The notes below the pieces were generated by a model. That model was not told the origin of the DNA, ran no database searches, and saw only the letters and a program-made list of their open reading frames with translations. A DNA stretch of 7,768 nt from Acetobacteraceae bacterium (GTDB taxonomy: Bacteria; Pseudomonadota; Alphaproteobacteria; Acetobacterales; Acetobacteraceae). Position numbers and translations under genes: made by a program. The DNA lies in the NCBI GenBank assembly GCA_027323595.1, contig DAHWBL010000435.1:1-7768 (forward strand), written 5' to 3'. This document shows, one piece after another, positions 1-6,752 of this stretch (position 1 is its first letter; each line of letters starts with the position of its first letter).

Positions 1-1
1 C

Positions 2-763
2 ACCGTGCTCGCACGCGTCGATGACCAGCTTTACGCCAGCCAGGTGGCGATCGACCGCGCCGATCTGGCGGTCGCCGCCGCGCAGGTGAGCGTGTCGGAA
101 AGCTCGCTCGACGCCGCGCAGCACAGCGTGATCAGCGACAATTACGACCTCACCCAGAAACAGCGTGACTACGCGCGCGCCGAGGCGCTGGTGAAAAGCA
201 GCGCGATCTCGCGCCAGGACCGCGACCTCGCCTTCACCGCCGCCGGCCAGTCCGCCGCCACCCTCGCGCGCGACCAGGCGCTGCTCCAGGTGGCGCGCGA
301 CAACATCGTGCTCGCCCACGCCACGCGCGACGCCGACGAGGAGAAACTGAAGCTCGATCAGGTCACCCTGTCCTACACCACGCTGCGCGCCCCGTTCAGC
401 GGCGTGATCTCGGTGCGCCAGGCCGAGCTTGGCGAGCTCGCCGGACCGGGCGTGGCCATCGTCACCCTCGACGATCTCGACCATATCTGGCTGCGCGCCT
501 ACGTCAACGAGCCTGATCGCGGCAAGATCCGCCTCGATGAGCCGGTGGACGTCACCACCGACAGCTACCCCGGCCACCGCTACCGCGGACGCATCAGCTT
601 CATCTCCCCCGAAGCCGAATTCACCCCCAAAACCGTGGAAACCCACGCCGAGCGGGTGACGCTGGTGTACCGGATCCGCATCGACATCGCCAACCCGACG
701 CACGAACTGCTGCCCGGAATGCCGGCCGACGCGAAAATATCGCTGCTGCCGGCAGGCAAATAG
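2..763 (+). CDS. ybhG: HlyD-family periplasmic adaptor (membrane fusion protein) of a YbhG-type ABC exporter, 5' partial
   Basis: Periplasmic adaptor that would link an inner-membrane ABC exporter to a TolC-type outer membrane channel. The frame is open to the left edge, so the GTG at position 5 is not a start. By comparison with E. coli YbhG from memory, roughly 70 N-terminal residues (membrane anchor and first half of the lipoyl domain) are missing. Visible residues 8-120 are an Ala/Gln/Asp-rich alpha-helical hairpin. An RxxxLxxxxxxS motif (R59, L63, S70, counted from codon 2-4) sits at its tip and is the known TolC-docking signature. Then come the second lipoyl half (TLRAPFSGVIS), a beta-barrel segment (IWLRAYVNE) and the segment AEFTPKTVETHAERVTLVYR, nearly identical to the matching part of YbhG. 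The stop is 2 bp before the first ATPase gene, which argues for translational coupling. The family is certain. The YbhG assignment rests on this motif plus gene order. Confidence 0.93.
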   Translation, partial: TVLARVDDQLYASQVAIDRADLAVAAAQVSVSESSLDAAQHSVISDNYDLTQKQRDYARAEALVKSSAISRQDRDLAFTAAGQSAATLARDQALLQVARDNIVLAHATRDADEEKLKLDQVTLSYTTLRAPFSGVISVRQAELGELAGPGVAIVTLDDLDHIWLRAYVNEPDRGKIRLDEPVDVTTDSYPGHRYRGRISFISPEAEFTPKTVETHAERVTLVYRIRIDIANPTHELLPGMPADAKISLLPAGK

Positions 764-765
764 CC

Positions 766-1701
766 ATGCCCCCCGACGCGGCGGTGATCGCGGCCGGGCT
801 GCACCGCAGCTTCGGCCCGGTCGTGGCCGTGCGCGATGTCAGCTTTTCCGTCGCCGCGGGCGAAATCTTCGGCCTCGTCGGCCCCGACGGCGCCGGCAAG
901 ACCACCATCATGCGCATGCTCGCCGGCGTGCTCCGCCCCGACACCGGCGCGATCACCCTCGATGGCATCGACGTGCGCGCCGAGCCCGAACGCGCCAAGC
1001 CGCATCTGAGCTACATGCCCCAACGCTTCGGCCTCTATGAGGACATGACCGTCGCCGAGAACATCTTCTTCTACGCCACATTGTTCGGCGTGCCTGGCAG
1101 GCAGCGTCGCGAGCGTGGCGCGCAACTGCTCGCCGCCGCGGGTCTGGGCGGTTTCCAACATCGCCTCGCCGGACAGCTCTCCGGCGGCATGAAGCAGAAG
1201 CTCGGCCTGGTCTGCGCGCTGATCCACACCCCGCGCGTGCTGCTGCTCGACGAACCCACCACCGGGGTCGATCCGGTCTCGCGGCGTGACTTCTGGGCGA
1301 TCCTGTATGGGCTGCGCGAAAGCGGCGTCACCATTCTGCTCTCCACCGCCTACATGGACGAGGCGGAACGCTGCTCGCGCCTCGCGCTGCTGCACCACGG
1401 ACAGGTCCGCGCGCTGGACACACCCGCGCGGCTGAAGCAGGCGATGCCCGGCGCCCTGCTCGCCGTCGCCGGGCCCAACCCGCGTGGCCTGCGCGATGCG
1501 CTGGCGGGCGCGCCGGGGGTGCTCGGGCTGCTGCTGATGGGCGACCAGGTGCATGTGCGGGTGGACGACGCCGCGCGCCGCGCGCCCGAACTCGCCGCGC
1601 GGCTCACCGCCGCCGGCCACGCGCCCGACGCGCTGACGCGGATCGAGCCTGGCATCGAGGATGTCTTCGTCGCCCTGCTCGGCACCGGCGCGCCGTCATG
1701 A
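766..1701 (+). CDS. ABC transporter ATPase, equivalent to the N-terminal half of YbhF
   Basis: Cytoplasmic nucleotide-binding subunit, 311 residues. Visible motifs are Walker A GPDGAGKTT (39-47), Q-loop Q86 in YMPQRFGLYED, signature LSGGM (138-142), Walker B LLLDE (159-163) and D-loop GVDP (167-170). The switch histidine expected after Walker B is alanine (A195 in LSTAYMDEAE). As I recall, E. coli YbhF N-half also has GPDGAGKTT and a non-His residue (STSYLDEAE) there, so this looks like a family trait rather than damage. Residues about 230-311 form the extra C-terminal domain seen in drug-type ATPases, ending IEPGIEDVFVALL. The start ATG follows the adaptor stop by 2 bp with only a weak purine-rich stretch before it, and the end overlaps the next gene by ATGA. 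It probably pairs with the following ATPase as a heterodimer. The ATPase call is certain; the split-YbhF reading is strong. Confidence 0.95.
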   Translation: MPPDAAVIAAGLHRSFGPVVAVRDVSFSVAAGEIFGLVGPDGAGKTTIMRMLAGVLRPDTGAITLDGIDVRAEPERAKPHLSYMPQRFGLYEDMTVAENIFFYATLFGVPGRQRRERGAQLLAAAGLGGFQHRLAGQLSGGMKQKLGLVCALIHTPRVLLLDEPTTGVDPVSRRDFWAILYGLRESGVTILLSTAYMDEAERCSRLALLHHGQVRALDTPARLKQAMPGALLAVAGPNPRGLRDALAGAPGVLGLLLMGDQVHVRVDDAARRAPELAARLTAAGHAPDALTRIEPGIEDVFVALLGTGAPS

Positions 1702-2666
1702 CCGACGCACCCGCCGCGGTGGTGGCCGAGGGCCTCACCAAATCCTTCGGCGCCTTCACCGCGGTCGATCACCTCGATCTGTCCATCGCCGCCGGCGAGG
1801 TGGTCGGCTTCATCGGTCCCAACGGCGCCGGCAAATCCACCACCATCCGCATGCTGTGCGCGCTGCTGCGCCCGACCGCGGGGCGCGCGATGGTGGCCGG
1901 CTACGACGTCGTGCGGCAGGCCGAACAGGTGCGTGGGCATATCGGCTACATGTCGCAGAAATTCTCGCTCTACGGCGATCTCACCGTGGCCGAGAATCTG
2001 CGCTTCTTCGCCGGCATCTACCGGGTGCCGCGCGCGCTTTATGACCAGCGCCGCGAATTCGCGATCAGCATGGCCGGGCTGGAGGGGCGCGAGGATGCGC
2101 TGGTCCGCACCCTGGCCGGCGGCTGGAAGCAGCGGCTGGCCCTGGGCTGCGCCATCCTGCACCGCCCGCCGGTGCTGTTCCTCGACGAGCCGACCTCGGG
2201 CGTGGAGCCGCAGGCGCGCCGGCTGTTCTGGGAACTGATCCATCGCCTCGCGGCGGAAAACGTCACCATCCTGGTCTCCACCCACTACATGGAGGAAGCC
2301 GAATACTGCAACCGCATCGCCCTGATCGACCATGGCCGCCTGGTCGCGCTGGGCAGCCCCGGCGTGCTGCGCCACCATGAGCTTGGCGGCGTGCTGGTGA
2401 GCTTTGCCTGCACCCCGCTTGGCGCCGGCCGCGAGGCGCTGCGCGACGCGCCCGGCGTCGCCGAGGTCGCGATCTTCGGCGACGAGCTGCACGTGGTGCT
2501 GACCAAAGGCGGCCTCGCCGCCGCCGACCTGCCCGGCTTCCTCGCCGCACGCGGCATCACCGCCGGACCCGCCCGGCCGATCGAGGCGAGCCTTGAGGAC
2601 GTGTTCGTCCGCCTCGTCGCCGGCCGCGCGACGAACCCGCCCTCCGGCGCGCACGGCCCCCCATGA
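1698..2666 (+). CDS. ABC transporter ATPase, equivalent to the C-terminal half of YbhF
   Basis: Second cytoplasmic ATPase subunit, 322 residues. It has Walker A GPNGAGKST (40-48), Q-loop Q87 in GYMSQKFSLYGDLT, a noncanonical signature LAGGW (139-143), Walker B LFLDE (160-164), D-loop GVEP instead of the usual G(L/V)DP (168-171), and an intact switch histidine H196 in STHYMEEAEYC. The stretches SQKFSLYG and MEEAEYC match the C-terminal half of E. coli YbhF as I recall it. The C-terminal domain ends with IEASLEDVFVRL, parallel to the same motif in the preceding ATPase. The last ~13 residues are a Gly/Pro/Ala-rich tail. It overlaps both neighbours by 4 bp (ATGA), so translation is probably coupled; no Shine-Dalgarno is evident before its ATG. 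It is homologous to its neighbour, so the pair may come from fission of a fused YbhF or preserve the unfused state. Confidence 0.95.
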   Translation: MTDAPAAVVAEGLTKSFGAFTAVDHLDLSIAAGEVVGFIGPNGAGKSTTIRMLCALLRPTAGRAMVAGYDVVRQAEQVRGHIGYMSQKFSLYGDLTVAENLRFFAGIYRVPRALYDQRREFAISMAGLEGREDALVRTLAGGWKQRLALGCAILHRPPVLFLDEPTSGVEPQARRLFWELIHRLAAENVTILVSTHYMEEAEYCNRIALIDHGRLVALGSPGVLRHHELGGVLVSFACTPLGAGREALRDAPGVAEVAIFGDELHVVLTKGGLAAADLPGFLAARGITAGPARPIEASLEDVFVRLVAGRATNPPSGAHGPP

Positions 2667-3799
2667 ACATCCGCCGCACCCTCGCCATCGCCTACAAGGA
2701 GGTGCTGCAGATCTGGCGCGACCCGCGCAGCCTGGCGATCGCGCTGCTGATGCCGCTGATGCAGATGGTGCTGCTCGGCTACGGCGTGAGCATGGACATC
2801 CGCCATGTGCCGCTGTGCGTGTTCGACCAGGAGAACAGCCAGTCGAGCCGGCTGGTGGTGGAACGCTTCGTCGCCTCGGGCTGGTTCGCGATCACCGGCA
2901 CGCTCGACAATGACCGCGCGGTGCGCGCGGCGATGGATCGCGCCTCGTGCATCGGTGCCGCGGTGATCCCGGTCGATTTCTCCCGCCGGCTCGCGCGCAC
3001 CCGCAGCGGCCCGGTGCAGATCCTGTTTGACGCCACCGACGCCAACACCACCAACATCGCGATCGGCTACGCGCAGGGCGTGGCAGCACTCGCCACCGCC
3101 GATCTGGATGCACGCTGGACCAGCAGCCACGGACAGCGCCGGTCCGGCGTGGGCGTGATCGATCTGCAACCGCGGGTATGGTTCAACGAGGGGCTGGAAA
3201 GCCGCTATTTCATCATCCCAGGCGTGGTCGCGGTCATCCTCGCGCTGGTCGGCGCGCAGCTCACCTCGCTCACCGTCTCGCGTGAGTGGGAACGCGGCAC
3301 CATGGAGCAGCTCGTCTCCACCCCGGTGACCCCGCTGGAGGTGATGGCGGGCAAGCTGCTGCCATATTTCCTGATCGGCGTGTTCGACGCCGCCTTCTGC
3401 CTGCTGGCGGCGGTGTTTTGGTTCGGCGTGCCGTTCAACGGCGGGCTCGGCACGCTGCTGCTGACCACGGCGCTGTTCATCGTGGTGGTGCTGGCGATCG
3501 GCTACCTGATCTCGGTGCGGGTGCACAGCCAGCTCGGCGCCAGCCAGGTCGCGCTGCTGGTGACCATGCTGCCAACCACGCTGCTGTCGGGCTACACCTT
3601 CCCCATCGACCAGATGCCGGCGCCGATCCGCGCGATCTCGCTGCTGGTCTATCCACGCTATTTCGTCACCATCCTGCGCGACGTCTTTCTCAAGGGCAGC
3701 GGCATCACCGATCTGATCGCCCCGGTGCTCGGGCTCGTGGTCTATGCGGTGATCGTGCTGTGGCTCGCCGCCCGCGCCTTTCGCAAGCGGCTGGACTGA
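2663..3799 (+). CDS. ybhS: ABC-2 type permease, YbhS-like
   Basis: Inner membrane permease of 378 residues, typical family length. The short cytoplasmic N-terminus carries KEVLQIWRDP, followed by TM1 (about 22-43). A large periplasmic loop (about 45-180) contains IPVDFSRRL and DATDANTTNIAIGY and ends with the VWFN motif (172-175). Next come a TM starting FIIPGVV (183 on) and the cytoplasmic coupling segment REWERGTMEQL (207-217), followed by four further hydrophobic segments. The C-terminus RKRLD resembles that of YbhS, and FIIPG plus REWERGTME are its hallmark stretches. C52 and C96 both lie in the periplasmic loop. The start codon overlaps the previous stop (ATGA) after a run of six C and has no visible Shine-Dalgarno, so it probably depends on coupling. 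With the next gene it should form the membrane heterodimer. Substrate cannot be read from sequence; E. coli YbhFSR has been linked to drug and cation efflux. Confidence 0.93.
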   Translation: MNIRRTLAIAYKEVLQIWRDPRSLAIALLMPLMQMVLLGYGVSMDIRHVPLCVFDQENSQSSRLVVERFVASGWFAITGTLDNDRAVRAAMDRASCIGAAVIPVDFSRRLARTRSGPVQILFDATDANTTNIAIGYAQGVAALATADLDARWTSSHGQRRSGVGVIDLQPRVWFNEGLESRYFIIPGVVAVILALVGAQLTSLTVSREWERGTMEQLVSTPVTPLEVMAGKLLPYFLIGVFDAAFCLLAAVFWFGVPFNGGLGTLLLTTALFIVVVLAIGYLISVRVHSQLGASQVALLVTMLPTTLLSGYTFPIDQMPAPIRAISLLVYPRYFVTILRDVFLKGSGITDLIAPVLGLVVYAVIVLWLAARAFRKRLD

Positions 3800-3802
3800 G
3801 CG

Positions 3803-4930
3803 ATGTTCGAACGCATCCAGGTCATGCTGATGAAGGAGTTCCTGGAGCTCTGGCGCGATCCATGGGCGATGTTTCGCCTGGTGGTGCCGCTGCTGTTGCA
3901 GATGCTGGTGTTCGGCTACGCCGCCACCTTCACCGTGCACCAGGTGGCAACCGCCGTGCTGGACCTGGACAACACCCAGGCCAGCCGTGATCTGATCTCG
4001 CGCATCGCCGCCACCGGTCGCTTCGACATCGTGGATTTCGCCACCAGCCAGGACGCGATCACCCGCGACATCAACGCCGACCGCGCGGTGGTGGCGATCG
4101 TCATCCACGCCGAATTTTCCCAAAACCTCGCCAACGGACAGACCGCGCCGCTGCAGGTGATCGTCGATGGCACCAATTCCAACACCGCGCTGATCGCGCT
4201 CGGCTATGTCAATCAGATCGTCGCCCTGTATCAGGCCGATCAGACCACGCAGGCGTCCGCCGCACTCTCCTCGTCGCCGCCGCTGGTACAGGTGTCTCTC
4301 CAGGAGCGCCCATGGTTCAACGAAGGTCTGCAAGACACCTGGTTCTTCATCCCCGGCGTGATCGGCACCATCACCTTGTTGCAGGTCGTCAGCCTGACCG
4401 CCTTCGCGATCGTGCGCGAACGCGAGGTCGGCACCCTCGAACAGATCATGGTGAGCCCGATCCACCCGGCGGAATTCATCCTGGGCAAGACGGTGCCGTT
4501 CTTCCTGATCGGGCTCGCCGACGTGGCGCTGGTGAGTGCCTTCGGCGTGCTGTGGTTTCACGTGCCGTTCGTCGGCGATCCGCTGGTGATGCTGCTGGGC
4601 GCATCGCTGTTCCTGCTTGCAGCGCTCGGCATCGGCCTGCTGCTCTCGACCATGTCGCGCACCCAGCAACAGGCGTTCGCGCTCAATTTCTTCCTGGTCA
4701 GCCCGTTGACCATCCTGTCGGGCTTCGCCTTCCCGATCGCGGCGATGCCGGGGTGGATGCAATGGATCACCTACCTCAACCCGCTGCGCTATTTCCTGGT
4801 GGTGATCCGCGCGGTGTTCCTCAAGGGCGTCGGGCTCGCCGTGCTGTGGCCCGACCTTCTGGCGATGGCGCTCCTGGCCACCGCGCTGCTCGGCCTCAGC
4901 GTGCTGCGCTTCCATAAATCGCTGGACTGA
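3803..4930 (+). CDS. ybhR: ABC-2 type permease, YbhR-like
   Basis: Second inner membrane permease, 375 residues. Its architecture parallels the preceding gene: KEFLELWRDP at residues 11-20, TM1 about 22-43, a periplasmic loop about 44-178 with VDGTNSNTALIALGY, the WFN motif at 171-173, then FFIPGVIGTIT and coupling segment REREVGTLEQI (205-215) with VSPIHPAEFILGK after it. REREVGTLEQ and the downstream TQQQAFALNF stretch match YbhR (REREQGTLDQ, TQQQAF) as I recall it, so the order S then R is conserved. It begins 3 bp after the previous stop with no strong ribosome binding site. It is the last gene of the operon; a convergent gene follows 58 bp later. No TolC or TetR-type regulator gene is visible downstream. 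Confidence 0.93.
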   Translation: MFERIQVMLMKEFLELWRDPWAMFRLVVPLLLQMLVFGYAATFTVHQVATAVLDLDNTQASRDLISRIAATGRFDIVDFATSQDAITRDINADRAVVAIVIHAEFSQNLANGQTAPLQVIVDGTNSNTALIALGYVNQIVALYQADQTTQASAALSSSPPLVQVSLQERPWFNEGLQDTWFFIPGVIGTITLLQVVSLTAFAIVREREVGTLEQIMVSPIHPAEFILGKTVPFFLIGLADVALVSAFGVLWFHVPFVGDPLVMLLGASLFLLAALGIGLLLSTMSRTQQQAFALNFFLVSPLTILSGFAFPIAAMPGWMQWITYLNPLRYFLVVIRAVFLKGVGLAVLWPDLLAMALLATALLGLSVLRFHKSLD

Positions 4931-4938
4931 GCGCGCTT

Positions 4939-4983
4939 CCGCGGCACGGTGGACCTCCGCGGGTGCCCGTCGGTGTCGCCGAC
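4939..4983. terminator. Candidate convergent (bidirectional) transcription stop region, weak
   Basis: The 58-bp gap between the two convergent operons holds two inverted repeats. CCGCGG at 4939-4944 can pair with CCGCGG at 4957-4962 around a 12-base loop, and GTCGG at 4969-4973 can pair with CCGAC at 4979-4983 around a 5-base loop. Neither is followed by a T-tract on either strand, so they do not look like standard intrinsic terminators. The position suggests a transcription-end role; the structure alone does not establish it. Confidence 0.25.
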
Positions 4984-4988
4984 AAAGG

Positions 4989-6752
4989 CTACAGCGTCAT
5001 CATCAACGCCAGATTGATGAACGAACCGGTTCCCGAATGTCCCGGCAGCGGATGCAGTTGCAGCCCGCCCTGCACCGTCAGGTCGAACCCTTTGTCCATC
5101 ATGTAGTGCCCGCCGATCCCAAGGCTCGACAAATCGATCGCGCGCGGGTTCACGACGTTGGGCAGCACATCAAAGATATGCGCATAATCCCAGAACACAT
5201 CAGGCTGAAACGAATCCGTGAAGCCGACGCCTGGCACCCGCGACAACAGCGCGAACGCCGGCGCGCGCACCTCCTGGCCCATGATCACGCCCTCGGACGC
5301 GCCGATCACATAGCTCGGATAGCCGCGCACCGTGTCCATCCCGCCCACCGAAAGCTGTTCGCTGGGCAGCAGATTCGTGCTGGAAAGCTGTGCCGTCAGC
5401 CGCGACACCCAGGTAAACCCTTCCGGCAACCCGGTCTCGCGGCTGGCATCGAGCCGGCCATAGACATAGTCCGCGCGCGCATGCGCGATCCCGTCCTGGG
5501 TCACGCCTGGCTGATAGGCGGCATTGGTGTTGCCCCCGGTGAGCCCGCCCGGACTGAGCACGATGCGCGGGCTGATCGTGGTCACGCCATACCGGTCGGG
5601 AATGGTCACCGAATAGATGATCGGAAACTGATCGATCTCGGGGTTGGAGGCATAGATCGAGCTGCCACCAAAGGCGATGTTGTTGTCGGAGGTCTTGTAG
5701 TCATAGCCGAAACTGATCTGCTGCACCGCGGTTCCAGCCGTGGGCAGACGCAGATCGTACCGGATGCTCGCCTCGCCGCTGTGGCCGATATTGGCGAACG
5801 CCGCCGGCAGATTTGGCGCCACCCGCTCATAATCGCCAAAAATCCGGATCGCGTCGTGCGAGGACAGCGGAATGGTCCAGCTGATGGCGTGCGCCACAAA
5901 CCGCGGCCCGCCGGTGGGTCCAGGAAACACGTGCGTCGTGTTGAAGAAATCGTCGCTGCCGGTGAACTGATAGCCCAGCAGAATGCCTTGGCCGAACATG
6001 TCGCCGGCCAGCAGCCCGAACTTCCAATGATCGAACCCGGTCAGCGCGTTGCCGCTGTTGTCATAGCCCACCGACACATCCAGCGGCAGCCGGTCATGCA
6101 CCACGAGGTTGAGATCGGTGGTGCCGTCCGCACTGCCCGGCGAGGCCAGCATATCGACCTGGCGAAACGGATTTTCGTTGAGCCAGCCAAGATCGGCGGT
6201 GACCGCGTTGAGATCGATCCGGTCGCCCGGCGCCACCCGCACGCCGTCGCGGATCTGCGCGGACGAGAAATACTCGTTGCCGCGCACATCGATCCGGTCG
6301 AGCCGATATTCCTGCACCACGAACTGCACGCTGCCAGCCGCGACATCCTGCGGCGGCAGCACCACGTTCACGAACGGATAGCCCTCGGTGCGATACAGCG
6401 CGATGATCCGCGCCTCGATCGCGCGCAGCGTCGCAAGGCTCGCCGGCTGGTCGAGATATTGCGCAAGAACGCTGGCAAGCTCGGGCCCGAACGAAACCCC
6501 TTCGCTGCTGACGCCGGTGGCGGTGACCCCGGATGCAACCACATCGGACGCCGCGCCGAGCAGCCGGATGCCGCGCAGCTTTTGCACCACCACGCGCTCG
6601 CTGCCGCCGCTGGGCAGCGGTGCGGCCGGGACCTCGATCCGCGGCGGCGCGGAGGGCTCGGGCGCGGGCGGAGCGACGTTGCGATAGTTCTGCGCCGCGG
6701 CCGGGCTGGCGAACAGCACCACCGCGAGGATGGTTGCGCGTTGGCGTTTCAT
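4989..6752 (-). CDS. Two-partner secretion outer membrane transporter TpsB (ShlB/FhaC/HecB family)
   Basis: Omp85-superfamily transporter that moves its TpsA partner across the outer membrane; 587 residues, normal for the family. Residues 1-20 are a Sec signal peptide (KRQR, hydrophobic core, likely cleavage SPAAA|QN). Residues 27-50 are a Pro/Ala-rich linker, where other TpsB proteins may carry an N-terminal plug helix. POTRA1 spans about 53-147 (GYPFVNVVLPPQDVAAGSV) and POTRA2 about 148-221 (YRLDRIDVRGNEYFSSAQI). The barrel runs from about 222 (LDVSVGYDNSGN) to the end. It includes the conserved loop motif VRGY at 475-478, equivalent to the (V/L)RG(F/Y) lid-lock motif, and SFQPDVFWDYAHI nearby. 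The C-terminus ends INLALMMTL, without the terminal aromatic residue common in outer membrane barrels. The start is fixed by a GGAGG site 9 bases upstream and by the signal peptide. It overlaps the stop of the upstream probable tpsA by ATGA, so the two should be co-translated. Confidence 0.95.
   Translation of the reverse strand: MKRQRATILAVVLFASPAAAQNYRNVAPPAPEPSAPPRIEVPAAPLPSGGSERVVVQKLRGIRLLGAASDVVASGVTATGVSSEGVSFGPELASVLAQYLDQPASLATLRAIEARIIALYRTEGYPFVNVVLPPQDVAAGSVQFVVQEYRLDRIDVRGNEYFSSAQIRDGVRVAPGDRIDLNAVTADLGWLNENPFRQVDMLASPGSADGTTDLNLVVHDRLPLDVSVGYDNSGNALTGFDHWKFGLLAGDMFGQGILLGYQFTGSDDFFNTTHVFPGPTGGPRFVAHAISWTIPLSSHDAIRIFGDYERVAPNLPAAFANIGHSGEASIRYDLRLPTAGTAVQQISFGYDYKTSDNNIAFGGSSIYASNPEIDQFPIIYSVTIPDRYGVTTISPRIVLSPGGLTGGNTNAAYQPGVTQDGIAHARADYVYGRLDASRETGLPEGFTWVSRLTAQLSSTNLLPSEQLSVGGMDTVRGYPSYVIGASEGVIMGQEVRAPAFALLSRVPGVGFTDSFQPDVFWDYAHIFDVLPNVVNPRAIDLSSLGIGGHYMMDKGFDLTVQGGLQLHPLPGHSGTGSFINLALMMTL

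Noticed and set aside
5..763. GTG at position 5 as the start of the adaptor gene
   Set aside because: The frame is open upstream and a start there would lack the membrane anchor and first lipoyl half that every HlyD-family adaptor needs.
580..2654. Two long minus-strand frames (580-1620 and 1350-2654) opposite the ATPase genes
   Set aside because: Both are antisense shadows of ATPase genes with complete Walker motifs; both are compositionally biased and lack recognisable domains.
2285..4915. An 876-codon open frame antisense to the second ATPase and both permeases
   Set aside because: Its product is dominated by His, Arg, Gln, Asp and Ala in the pattern expected from reading GC-rich genes backwards, and it spans three well-supported genes. 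No domain is recognisable.
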